Below, piece after piece: positions 1 to 11,400 of a DNA stretch of 64,000 nt. Location of the stretch: positions 9,590 to 73,589 of the forward strand of contig KB311295.1 of assembly GCA_000328365.1 (NCBI GenBank), read 5' to 3'. Source of the DNA: Capitella teleta. Taxonomy: Eukaryota; Annelida; Polychaeta; Capitellidae. Every line of letters starts with the position of its first letter. The stretch's first letter is position 1. The translations under genes and the position numbers were made by a program. Below the pieces are notes generated by a model. That model did no database searches. It was not told the origin of the DNA and saw only the letters and a list, made by a program, of their open reading frames with translations.

Positions 1-77
1 ATTAATCATCTGCTCGTCAGTTAAGATAATTCTTTCATATTTTAACCAATGAAAAAGTTGTGAATTTATTTATATTT

Positions 78-1983
78 TCATTCCAATTTTTGGGAGCATA
101 GCACACGAACGAGAGAGACAGCGGCCTGTGACGTGCCAAGGAGCGAACATATTTTTGAGAAATTGCTTGGCACAGTTGCAAGAAATTCCTTCTCATCTTT
201 TGACAATTCTGCAAAGGGAAAAAAGTCCATCAGATTGGAATGCAGAATACACGCCAGACATGTGTGCGTACCACAACCTTGGCTGTCAATATTCACGACA
301 GCATTTGAGTAAACATCAAAATCCTCATTAATTGCAATATTCCAATGAAGAACAAAAATTGGACTGAAAATAAAAAAGAACAAATTTCAAATAATGATGG
401 TGGTTAAAAAAAATAAAAAAATAATGCATAACTTCATCTCACATACCTTTTAGAACTTGGAATAATAACTAAGTTTTTCTCTTCATCAACCTGAAGATTT
501 TCCCCGATTCGCTCAATTAGACATTTGAAGAGATTGTCCCTGATAGTCATCTGATCCACGATAGACGTGAAAAGTTGGAAGAAATTTAAAAGTAAATCTT
601 CTGGCTTCAAACTGCAAAAGTTGTCTAAATACAAACTGAAGCTAAACTAAACATTGGCATGCTTTACCGCTCAGCCGTCTGGCTTAGAGACGTGAGAACG
701 ATCGAATCTGTGGAGTGGATATCAACTGCACTTATGTCTAACTTCCCAGATTTCTGCGATGAATGATTTTCAATGAAGAATTAATACAATTTCAATACAC
801 ATATAATGAAACCTCAGAAATCAACACTGTTATCTCAAATTGAACATCGCAATATTCTCCACTGAATGAATTTGCGTAATTGGTCATGGCGCTATCTGAA
901 AGAGAGAACATGAAATGACATCTAGCTTGTTGAGTGTTCTTACCGCGGTTTAGGATTTTGGGGGAGGATTTCAAGGAATGAACACCAGAATGCTCAGCAA
1001 GACCAACCACCTGGAAATTACAGGCGAATTTAGTTCAATCTGTGGAGTGAAAATGCTGTAGGAATCATCTGCAATACCCTCAACTGTGTCGATAGACCAT
1101 CGTAAGTTCCTAACTGTAATCATATTTATCATCTTATCGAGAGACCAAAACCATGAGAGATTCTTGACAGGCTAGCGGTTACTTAAGGTTAATCTGAGAT
1201 TCCTTGTTCCAGTTTCCCTGAGCTTGGCTCCCCTTGATCGGTCGGATCAGAGTAGGGGCCTAAGGGGAAGCTAAGAGACGTTAGGCTGTCAATGAAGGTA
1301 CGACATAACATGTTAAGTTGTTAACCACAACCCAATACAGGTAATAGCATTCAAATCACCTAAAACGAAGTTAACAAGTGAAGGGGAAAGGAATAAATGG
1401 AAAATTGGAGAGAGATTAAATGCTAAATATTATTAGCCATTAATGATTATACAATAACATAAGATCTTTTTCTTTGTCAGCGTAAAAATCAACATCAGTT
1501 CTGTCAGGCACCGCTTCATAGGAAACTTCGAGCCAGAACAAGATACTGAAAAACAGGAAATTTTCATGCCACATTAAACTTGCTCTATACTCACGGTCAG
1601 CATAAACTGCGAACATTAGATGCACGTAATAATGTTCATGAGTTATCTAACACAATACGCTGTGTTATACAGTGTGTTGTGAATTAAGGACTGAGCGATA
1701 AAGGCCTGAGAATTGCAGTTTACACAAATTTCCTTTTCTATAGTATATAATTATAAGAAGAGAATTTCACATCGTGTAACAGATGCAATGAATAATTGAG
1801 AAACAAACCTTGTGCTGGAATTTCTTTTGAGCGGTCGAAACTTCCAAAACTGATTTTTCTTGTTCAGTGTTGGCAATATAATGACTGCAATATTATGGAG
1901 AAATGAGTTAAAATATTTGAGAATAAGTTGATGATCTACCTCTGCCATTTTTCCAGTAAATCAAAGGTGCGCAGAGAAGACAT
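78..1983 (-). CDS. CENPP: CENP-P homologue (inner kinetochore, CCAN complex), spliced
   Basis: CENP-P belongs to the CENP-O/P/Q/U/R group of the constitutive centromere-associated network, which sits on centromeric chromatin in the nucleus. Exons read by splice sites and phase (5' to 3', minus strand): 1983-1940, 1884-1809, 1010-944, 895-813, 753-668, 611-447 and 363-78; all junction phases agree. Together they would give about 268 aa; human CENP-P is 288 aa. The last five exons match the remembered human protein closely: the block around SGEYCDVQFEITVL, the helix around LLLNFFQLF, the FVLHWNIAINED strand and the C-terminal VPSNFSKICSLLG block. The first two exons (start ATG at 1983) are less certain. 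They are in phase but the N-terminal coiled coil is poorly conserved, a small extra exon near 1115-1080 is possible, and a good acceptor lies just upstream of the ATG, so a further 5' exon is likely. The five downstream exons are firm. Confidence 0.85.
1681..1742 (-). repeat. Diverged end of the 2861-3526 MITE family
   Basis: This stretch aligns by eye to 42463-42525 (shared GAATTAAGG, CTGAG and AAATTTCC blocks) and ends with a degenerate version of the TTCTACAGT terminus of the nested MITE. It lies in an intron of the CENP-P gene. Only one end could be recognised. Confidence 0.4.
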
Positions 1984-1990
1984 CTCAGAT

Positions 1991-2572
1991 CTGAAGAGAG
2001 TAAGAAGCGGAATTGAATCAATTAAGTGATCACAAGATGACCTCAGCCCTGGTCAATGAGCGCTGCATAAATTAGTTAATCTTGTACCTATCAAACTACA
2101 TCCACTGAGAATGAACGTGATGGTGAATAGTGCAGACAGGAACACAAGATGAAAAAACAGATTCCCTTTGTAGGGCTATTGGCAGATCTACTGGCTACAA
2201 AGGGTGAACATGAGAAAAGAAGTAATATTCATTTCACACCTGCTCTGGAAGTTGGCTAAGTTAATTGATACATGCATTGCTAATCTGTTACCACATTAGC
2301 AGCATAATTAATATTAATTAAATGCTAATGTATTGGTTTGCTCTTTTATTTGCTTGATACTGGGAGTGTGCAGTGAATTGAGCCAGTCAAAGCAGCCACA
2401 GAAAATTTCTTGAGAGCATGGAAACTTGGAAAGTAATAAACAGTGCAGTAAATGTATCACAGAATCTCCACACAGGAGATAGTGATGGCATAGCATTAAC
2501 AGTTCTCTCAAACTATAATGTGTTTAAAAATACAGAAGAGATAAAACCAAGCCCACTTTTGTTTGAAGATTG
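1991..2572. other. Spacer upstream of CENPP
   Basis: AT-rich sequence with no convincing coding exon. A 5' untranslated exon or further upstream exon of the CENP-P gene may lie here but none could be fixed. The right edge is the TTAA target site of the piggyBac-like element. Confidence 0.4.
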
Positions 2573-2576
2573 TTAA

Positions 2577-2956
2577 CCCTTCCTGTGCTTTAATATCTTA
2601 GGCCCCGTATCCCTCTGTCTGCCACATTAATTTCAGAATTTGTAAAACTTCGGATGTACAATCTTGGAAAAATAATATCTCAACCATTTCTCAACATAAA
2701 CTAACATTCTTTATACCAAATTGCATCTACAGATTTTGAATTTTCTGATTAACCCACAGTCAGAGCTAAGAAACTAAGAAAAACTATATGTTTCATTTTA
2801 TAAAACATTATTACAAGAATTTTTCTTATGCGGAACATGATACAAAGTCTCTGCAGCTTACTGTAGAACACTATTTTTACGCGGAATTCAAATTTCGCGG
2901 TTTTCCATGTTTGCGTCATTTCGCGGAATCAATTTTTCGCGGTCAAGGATGTGATG

Positions 2957-2991
<35 letters not shown>

Positions 2992-4117
2992 CTGGAAATG
3001 GTAGCTCTCTTCCATAACATAGCAACCCTTTAAAGCTGGGCTTTCTCCGTTCTGCGTCATGGGGCAGAGCGAATAGCATGCAGCATCGATTTCACACCTA
3101 ATGGCCGACGCCTGCATTGACGATAGGTGGGTTAAAGTTGAAAGTGAAAGTTAAAGTTAAAATTGAAGTCGGAGTCACCTCCGCGTCCAATAGATTTTCA
3201 TCTCCAATCCAATCTCGGCGATTCATAAAGTCATTGTATAAAAGAGAAGGATCTGATCAACATCATTCACTTCTTTGGATGCTCTAACAACTTGACAAGA
3301 TGCTTCGCTACTTCAAGACAATCGACAAAAGTCCTCCCCGAAATCGCTGAGAGATGCCTGACCCCAATGCAGATGTCAATCCGGCTGACGCTGCCTGCTG
3401 TGCTGCCGCCAACGCAGAGATCGCCCGGATCGCCCCCTTTTTTACGCGGAATCCAATTTTCACGGTCGAGCCTGACCGCGAAAACCGCGAAAATTGATCT
3501 CACAGCGAAAATTTAGTGTTCTACAGTACTTAAGGCTTCAAATACAAGGTAAAATAATAGAAAAAGTTACCAAGTGAATGTTAGGAAACTTATGTACACT
3601 GAACATTCCATTAATAGCATTTAAGAGTATGATATCTTTTGAAACAGTCAGGGATGCATAAGATGACTTTGCAATCAGCACACCAGTAACTAGAACTAGA
3701 AACGTCTGCAGAAGCCATGGTCAACTGCAATGTGTAGTAAAACAGTGTATTACTACATGTAATCAATGTTTCATTCATGAAATAAATCAAATAATATCTA
3801 CATCAGGCTAAAATAGCAACGATTGCGCGCAATAGAAATATAGAATCTATTTGCAGACGTTTAAATCCCCCGGCATTTAAACAGAGGTCGGCAGGTTCAA
3901 AACAAAGCTGAGGCTAAAAATAAACAACCACATGGCTGAAACAGGAAGCCTAGAGTAGGTCACATCTCCGAGCATAGCGGACGATCAATTTATGTCACGG
4001 AAAGCAACGGAAAGTGCCGACTAATTTCGGTTATCTTCGGAAATGACTATTGTCACAATTAGCAGTCGGAAGGATCATAACGCATTGCGACAATAGTCAC
4101 AAATAGCACAGGAAGGG
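2577..4117. mobile_element. piggyBac-like non-autonomous element, about 1.54 kb
   Basis: Both ends carry the same 13-bp terminal inverted repeat, CCCTTCCTGTGCT, and each end abuts TTAA (2573-2576 and 4118-4121). That is the target site and duplication used by piggyBac transposases, and the CCCTT start is typical of the superfamily. Near the right end a short internal inverted pair (around 4026-4042 and 4088-4105) resembles subterminal repeats. No transposase reading frame is visible, so the element must have depended on an autonomous relative. About 670 bp of its length comes from a different transposon nested at 2861-3526; the original element was roughly 0.87 kb. The intact TTAA and perfect short TIRs suggest a moderately young insertion. 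Confidence 0.75.
2861..3526. mobile_element. TA-target MITE nested in the piggyBac-like element
   Basis: The two ends are a perfect 13-bp inverted repeat, CTGTAGAACACTA, and both are flanked by TA (2859-2860 and 3527-3528), as expected for Tc1/mariner-type insertion. Just inside each end lie copies of TTCGCGG/CCGCGAA-type motifs. An A-run of about 31 bp (2959-2989) interrupts the left part. The central 3120-3430 is more GC-rich and has no recognised coding capacity. Related but diverged ends occur near 1690-1742 and 42463-42525. Confidence 0.7.
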
Positions 4118-5119
4118 TTAAAGTTGGAAAATATTATTGCCAACAACAAACGGCTGAGAGCGTTGGGGTTGTGAATTTTAGGTGTTATGAACATACGCAG
4201 AAGATGTAAACAAGAGCACCTTTCCTGAGTACCTGACGTTATACGACCATAGCTGTTGTAAACATTATGAACGTTATGATTCTGGATGAAGCTGAACATG
4301 CTGCATGTTCCCCTTCGTTTTCACTGTCATCTACTTCACACTTAGCGACAGGCAGATAAGATAGCGCTGAATTGGCTTCTCTCTCATCGTTACCTTGAAA
4401 GTTAACATTAAAACCTGGTGACGATTTGAGTGCTTGTAAACGTATATCATTGTTGATAAGCAGACACAGGTGCAACTACGTGCTATTGTTGTTGAAGAAA
4501 GTCACATGACATGATCATGTGATGTAAACACAAAATGGCGAATTAGCTGAAGCGTCAACCTTTCAATAAAAATTTTATTTTCCCCTGCGCATGCATGTAT
4601 GTTTACTTCGCTGTAAACATACACGCATGAGCATACAATTTTCACGCTAAGCAGCTCAACATGCAGCCTATCTTTCCTTGCAGTTGCGTACGTTATTTAT
4701 ACTGAGTTTTCACAATGGAATACGTATAAATTATTATATTAAGCAATATTTTGTGCATCACCAATCAGTATATGAACTATTTTATTTATTTTTCATTCGA
4801 GAAGTTTGAGCGGGAAAGTGAAGCATGTGCACTTGTTTACAGCGCAGTGCGCAAGCGCTGAGTGACGTCACTCGCAAAATGGAGTTTGTTTACTTCTTCA
4901 CAAAGTGATTTTTTGTTGCGGGTTTTAATTAATGTAAGTTCGACATGATGGTACTGGCTCATATTGTTTTTTCTTGGAGCATAAATATACCATCTAACGT
5001 CTGGAGGGCTTAAACACAAGAATTTGTTAGATAATATGTCTATATTTATCATGCAATCGGCTGAGTGTGGAGCCTCGCAGCCAGTAGACGCAAAAAGAAG
5101 CAGTTTACCGTCGGGCGAG

Positions 5120-5300
5120 GTATACAGACCTCGACCGAGAATCTGTGCTATGCAGTGAGTAGTGACTGCTGCAGTGTTTTACTGTATATACTAAACTCTA
5201 ATAATGTTAGTATACTAAATCTTATAATAATCATGATTATAGCTGACATACTACAGCGACCCTCGCCCGAGAATCTGTGCTATCATGATCATAATCATGA
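5120..5300. repeat. Local duplication and inverted repeats
   Basis: The segment CCGAGAATCTGTGCTAT occurs near 5137-5153 and, with a CCCGAG start, near 5267-5283, about 130 bp apart. AATCATGATTATAGC near 5230 is inverted relative to the ATAATCATGATT stretch near 5290, giving a potential stem around the second copy. Confidence 0.45.
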
Positions 5301-5351
5301 TTAGTACTAGCTCCCCAAGCCGTAGCGTAGTGGGGAGCTAGATTAGTACTA
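5299..5351. repeat. 31-bp hairpin unit between 11-bp direct repeats
   Basis: GATTAGTACTA occurs at 5299-5309 and again at 5341-5351. Between them lies a 31-bp unit that, together with the last bases of the left repeat, forms an inverted repeat (TAGCTCCCC, 5308-5316, and GGGGAGCTA, 5332-5340). The layout resembles a very small insertion with a target duplication, though its family is unknown. Confidence 0.5.
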
Positions 5352-6010
5352 CAATTATTGTAATTTTCAACTGGGTGCATACATTCAGACTGTTTGGAAT
5401 AAAATATGATGTTTCACTATGTGCCCTTCGGTAGTATTCATTTATATTCATAAAATGCTTTCACTTAACGCCAACCTTTTAGTTCAAATACTTGTTAAGT
5501 TGTGTTGAGTTCGTTTTTCATTTCCCCGCTGCTCCATATGAACCAATGAATCCGAAGCACAAACCCAAGGAAACAAAAACACAAAAAAAACGTTATGATT
5601 CTATCGATCACCGGTGAAACTAATTCTGTTGCATTAGCGGTGATGATGCCTACGCTCTATCGTTAATGGTGGTTTTGCCTTGAAGCAAATATAATGTTTT
5701 AATAGAAATTAATTTAATTTCAATTGTGATTACCATTATTAATACCATAACTTCGTAACGCATTATGCTAATTTAAGTGCGTTATGAACGCTTATGAAGG
5801 TTTTTGTTAGATTTGTGAACCACGATGAAGTGAGGAACGCTGATATCAATCAGGTGTGATTCGAGGGCTGGTGAACAGTTTCGTAATGTGACATTTTTGA
5901 AGCAGATATATATGGGAGACCAGTTGAGGAAGGAAGCCGTATCTAATAATTCCATGAAGTTATGAGCTGGAGAGGCTTGGACGGAAAAGTGGTGGCGAGT
6001 GAAGAGGATA

Positions 6011-6290
6011 TACAGGGTGATTCAAAAGTATATATCTATTATCAAGTAACAGGGATTATTTACTCTTGTGTAATATGTAACAAAAAGGCTCTTTTCTCTA
6101 AAACAGCCCTATGTACTGTAAACTATAACCATCATTTATAGTTGCAGTAGTCTGTTATCTTGACAATTATGTTAAATAATTGGATAATTACGAAATTACA
6201 ACCCTGCGTTATAAATCGCTTAATTTTTCATTCATTACCTTTGCAATCAAGACGCATTCAACTCATTCGATGGGCGTTGCTTATCTTTCT
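6011..6290 (+). repeat. Dispersed repeat beginning TACAGGGTGATTCAAAAG, copy 1
   Basis: The first 100-150 bp align by eye with the reverse complement of 52200-52446 (shared GATTCAAA, CAAGTAA, GGGATT and CTAAAAC blocks). A segment near 6252-6275 (CATTCAACTCAT...GGGCG) also matches 49290-49318. The terminal motif looks like a DNA-transposon end. No coding capacity is seen. Confidence 0.5.
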
Positions 6291-7449
6291 TTATATCACT
6301 CAAATAACCAGTTAATTATGATCATTTTTGTAGTTAGATGTCCTAAGATATTCAGAATGTTTTAACGTATAAGCTATGACAAAATGTTGCGCATAACTTT
6401 GTTTACAATAACAATGCATCATCATCGCGGAAGGATTATTTGGTGAGCTCGCGAGATGCCCTGAACATATTTTTAACATGATGTTTTAAATGATGTTCAA
6501 TTTGATCCGATTATTTGTACATTTGTATTCACCATTATTCTGAAAAAAAAAAAAAAAAAAATGTGTGGATGTTTTATTAGTATCATAAGTTATTAAATGC
6601 ACATTTATTCTCTACATTTCTTTCTTAACGTAAATAGATAGGACTAGCACTGCATCAATTAATTACGGCACATACATGCTAAATATTTTGTGTGAGAGTC
6701 CAGATCATTCCATGGTGAACAAAATACCATGGTAAAGCATATTGTTTACATCATAGATTACTACATAATGCATGCATGTATTGGTCACATTAGCATGTAA
6801 TACAAGATTACTGAGATGAACATATAAAATTTTATGCCATAATTATAGGCTCCTATGAGCATACAGAGGGGAGTTCACATAGTGACATTAATGTGAAGAC
6901 CCTCTGTGATAAATAACTCCCGTGGCCTATTTTTTTCTCATGAAAGGATTTGTGGATATTTACCAGTTTACCGTGAGATAGGCCTAGTGGTGATAGTGCC
7001 ATTGTGCACGCCTGTTTGATTGCAGCCTCTGCTTCTCTAGGCCGAAATAAACGGAATGAATCCTCATCGTTTTAAATCGTATAAAATATAATTGTGTAAC
7101 TTTTTTTCACTATAGCGTTTGATTATGATTATAGGCAATCAGTATATATTTGTCTGGGTCGCATTTGACTTTGTTAAAGGGAGGGAGAACTGGTTAAAAA
7201 TGGACTTTGAGTCGTTATTTGATGCACCAAAAATGATTCCTATGCCTGGCCCACACAATATCATGCTAACGATTTCGCGGGAGATATATTGCTAATTAGG
7301 CGTGACGTCAGGAGCTGTGATGAAACACCGAGTTCCCCATCTTTTACAATGGGCCTCGTCGTATCAGCGTGTCCTGCGACTAAGCCCCTGGATATTTTTT
7401 TATTTAATTTTCGGAAGTAGAATAATCATTTTGCCACCAGTTAGGCGCG

Positions 7450-7464
<15 letters not shown>

Positions 7465-7520
<56 letters not shown>
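7465..7520. repeat. (TA)n microsatellite
   Basis: About 28 TA units directly follow a 16-base A-run. It is a simple repeat in an intergenic region. Confidence 0.9.
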
Positions 7521-7522
<2 letters not shown>

Positions 7523-8154
7523 GCTATTTTCATAATTCATAGGTATTCGCAAAATTCATAGGTATTTCTAATCAATAGTTCATGGCATTAAAGTATTCAA
7601 ATAAAGCTAAATACCCTTCATCGGGGTTTCGAGGCCCATGCGTAGTCTAATTGTCACTAGGTCTATGGCGCTGGAGATCAGTGGACCGCAAATGAATCTG
7701 AAGCGCGAACTCGAGGAAATAGAAACACAAGATCCTTATGGTTATCCATCAATTGAACCGTCAAAGAACTCCTGGTGAACTTTTTCGTCAACCTTTTCAT
7801 ACATTGCACTCAATTCCCCCATCTGGTGTCCCCAAGCCACTATCAATCGCTCATTCCAAGGTTCCAACCTTTGTACGTAATGACTATCATTGGCAGTGAG
7901 AGGTATAACGCACCATCGTGTTGCCCGAAAGTGCTCTCTGATACAGTGGACACTGCTCAATGCATGAACCACCGAGATTAGTAGGAACACATGCTATAAT
8001 TATATCGGAATACTTCAAAAGGTTTAACTAAGCCCCAAAAACCCAATTAATTAGATTGAGATTAACCTGAATAATATCTAACCAAGCATGCAACACATGT
8101 ATATTTAAGGAATAAAAAAAAAAATAGAGCACACAAACACAGGTTTTGGTTTCA

Positions 8155-8479
8155 ATATATTGTGATCAATGAGAAGCGTGACAAATGGGACAAATGGGAC
8201 AAATGGGAAAGCTGTTCACAGATGAAAATTAAATGCATAACGAACACAAAGACAGACAAATGTACAAATGTTGATATTGATGTAAATATAAACAAACACA
8301 GACAGAAAAAAAAAAAAAAAAAACAGCATCTAACAGGTCTATAAAAAATGCGAGCATTCAAAAAAGAAAAAAGAAAAAAAAATTCTCTCACATAACACAC
8401 GAAATACGACATTGAAATTGTGACAAATTCAAGTCCAGCTGAGGAGATTAAACTTTTAAGTTGTTGCGGACAAAAGTCA
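8155..8479 (-). other. Probable 3' untranslated region of the zinc-finger gene
   Basis: A/T-rich sequence directly downstream of the stop codon. It contains about three copies of the nonamer ACAAATGGG (8181-8207 region) and two A-rich runs. No clear polyadenylation signal was fixed. Confidence 0.4.
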
Positions 8480-11400
8480 TCAGCTGGAAGGTTGCGCAGG
8501 TGTAAGAGCTGATTTAGATTTTTCTGATTTTGCATCATCGTCAGATGAATCATCAGAGTCATCTGAATCATCATCATCATCGTCGTCATCGCTTGAGTCA
8601 GAGTCATCACTTGAGTCGTCGTCATCATCATCATCATCGTCGTCATCACTAGAGTCGTCACTGTCATCACTTGAGCTATCAGAAGAATCGTCCGCCTTTT
8701 GTTTCTTAGCAATTTCTGACGTTTTGTCTTTCACAGGAGCAGGTGGTGCTGTTTCTTTCACAATTTCTTTGGAGGCCTCTTTCACAGATTCTTTCACAGC
8801 TTCTTTCGATGTTTCTCTAACTTTAGGTGGTATAATTTTGGGAGATTCAGGCCGGACTTGCAGGTTTCCGTCGCCTGAGAGGTCGATGGCGGTGTAGCTG
8901 TCTGAGGAGTCCTGGTGAACGGCCACCACATGCTGCCTGATGACGCCTTGGCCGGTCGTCATGTACGAACAGTACGAACACTGATACATCTTGTTGGCAT
9001 CTTCAGCATCTTTTGCTTTGTCAGTGGAGGGGGGAGATGAGGCAGGAGGGGGTTGGCTTTCAGGAGGAGCCTGAGCAGGCGGTTTGCTTCCCGCATGTTT
9101 ACAATTTGCGTGATGCTTGGATAGTTCCGTAAGCTTTTTGCACATAAAAGTGCAGAAAAAATTAGAGCAATAGAAGACATACTGCTTCTTGCGCTGCATG
9201 CGACACACGAGATCCCTGCACACATATCCCTCAGGACCGATGCGACCGTGGTCCGTGTTGTACTGATGCTTTTGGATGTCCTGCATGGTCTTGAAGGCTG
9301 AGCCACAATCCACGCGGCAGAGATAGCGCTCCTCTGGAAGGTCCTTGCCCCCAATCTGAGTTTTCTCCTCCTTTTTCTTGCTGGGTGAGGGCGCCTTCTT
9401 CTCTGCAGAAGCGAGCTTCGGGGCAGGAGAAGGAGGCGGTTTTTCTGCTGCTGGTTGCAGTTTCTTAGCAACCGATTTGGGCTTTTCAATTGGAGGAGGA
9501 GGCGTGGGAGCTGGTGCCTCTCTAGGGAGGGGCTTAGGAGTCACATCAGCGCGAGGACTCCTCGGAGCAAGGATGCTTCTGTGGGCACCAGATTTGATCA
9601 CCAGTTTGGGAACCATTGGCGGCTGCTGAGGAGGAGATGGAGGGAGGGTCTCCTCTGCCTCCAATGAGGGCATGAGAGGGGCGTCGAGGGAAGCCTCACC
9701 GTGGCTGTCCACAGAATCAGATGAAGCCGTAGGCTGCCTTCCCGATCTCCGCGTTGACCTCTTCTTGGCAGGAGGTGGCTTCGGTTGCGAGGAATTCTTG
9801 ACGTACGGCTGGTAATCTATGTCATTTTCATCATCAGAATCCACGTTTGGACCAAATTTCCGTTTGCGAGACAGATTCACATTGGAAGGGAGTTGAGCAG
9901 CTTCTGAGGTTGCCACCACAACAATCGGGATACTCGGGAGAGAAGTGGGCTCTGGTTGCTTTGGCGGAGGCTGCTGTTTAGGCGGCTGCTGTTTTGGAGG
10001 CTGCTGCATTGCCGGCTGCTGCTGTGTGGGTCTCTCTGCGGCTTGTTGGTCTTCAGCTGCTTTGCGATGTTCAGAGATGAGGTTGCGCAAAGAGGGTGAG
10101 CACTCGACGGGAGGTTTGTTGTGCTTCACAGACAAATGGAATTGGAAATGCTCCATGAAGTAAGTGGCAAAAGTGCAGTTAGGTTTGACACAGAGGTAAA
10201 CCCTGGATGGCTCCTTGCCTTCAGCCGAAGGATTCCTCGCAATGGGAAGCATAGGATGTGCTGCAGCCATGTGGATCTTCATGTCATCGTACCCCATGGG
10301 CAGACGTCCGCATGAGGCCTGCATGCAGATTAGAGGCGTGTCCGACATGTCCCACCCATTGATCTGCTCTCCCAGCCAGCAACGGTTGGATTTGCTGTGG
10401 TCGGTGCGCTGTCGAAGGCGCCTTTTCGGTTGCGTTTGTGGGAGCAGTTCGGATTCCATGTCGTCTTCATCCTTCTCTTGATATCCGTTCACGGGAATGC
10501 TCCTCTTACGCTTGGCCCTAGAGGTCACACCCCCCTCACTGCCGTTCACCTTGGCTTCATTCTGGTTGGATTTGTCTTCTAAGATATTCAGCTTTGTTTC
10601 TGCCTTCGCCTTCTGCTCCTGTTGCGCTGTGGCTGTCAGAAGATCCAGGGTGCCCTGTAGATCGCAGTCCGTGATCAGTTGCTGAACCTCAGCTGGCAGT
10701 TTCAGCTCAGGAATGCGATGATCAGCGTTCTCCATGATGTGAGACATGAAGTTGTTGACGTCTGACGTTCGGTAGTGGCAATCAGTGCCCGTGCAGAAGA
10801 AGAGGCGTTTCCACACGGCATCCGCGTCCAGCCAGATCATCGTGGACTCCATGCCTTTGTGCATGGCCCTGATGTGCTTCTTAACACGGATGGGAGCGGC
10901 AGTGGGCCTGAGGGCACAGTGGGGACACCGGTATGGCTTAGTGGGCCCCTTGGCAGCAGGCGCAGCCTCTGCTTCAACTGGCACATATGTTGCTCTAACG
11001 GTGCCACCATCTTCCTCGTCATCAATGTCCAGTTCAGTCATCAAGGGGTCAATCTCCGCGTCCTGCCGAAGCAGTCCCTTCAAGCGAGGCATTTTCTCCA
11101 TGTCCTCCAGGCGAACCAGATGCACAGCCAACTTCTGACCTCTCTTCACCTCTCGGGGTCGTAGGCGGGGTCGACTCCAGCGTTGAAAGACGGTGTTCTC
11201 CGGTTCATTTGGGTGCACAAGGCGCACATGCACGGCTAGTTCGCCCCGGAAGATGCTCCTGCGAGTGCAGAAAGGGCACTGCCACATGGACTTGGCAGAA
11301 TGCATCATGTTGTTCTGGCGCACTGACCGAGGGCCACGCAGTGATCGGTTGACCGCTGTGGGCAAGGGCGCTCCCTTTGGAGGAAGCATATACTTGCGGG

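Larger units (their letters stand above)
4122..7741. other. Intergenic region with scattered promoter-like and repeat motifs
   Basis: No coding exon is supported across this 3.6 kb. It contains a perfect CRE palindrome (GAGTGACGTCACTC, 4860-4873) followed by AAAATGGAG, and AAAATGGCGAA at 4531-4541, which resembles a YY1 site. These could mark transcription starts of unseen transcripts. Dispersed repeat, hairpin and microsatellite items are listed separately. Confidence 0.4.

Noticed and set aside
1440-1625. Minus-strand frame ILFWLEVSYEAVPDRTD as an internal CENP-P exon
   Set aside because: It has a good acceptor, but its phase does not fit the flanking exons and it has no similarity to CENP-P.
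4239-4475. Acidic 78-codon minus-strand frame that might be a piggyBac transposase N-terminus
   Set aside because: It lies outside the TTAA-bounded element, and no catalytic Asp motifs follow.
7742-7990. 82-codon minus-strand frame (CVIPLTANDSHYVQRLEPWNE...)
   Set aside because: It looks mildly protein-like, but no domain, flanking exons or splice pair could be assigned.
8152-8712. 186-codon Met/Thr-rich minus-strand frame
   Set aside because: It is a shifted reading of the Asp/Ser-codon repeats in the acidic tail of the zinc-finger protein.
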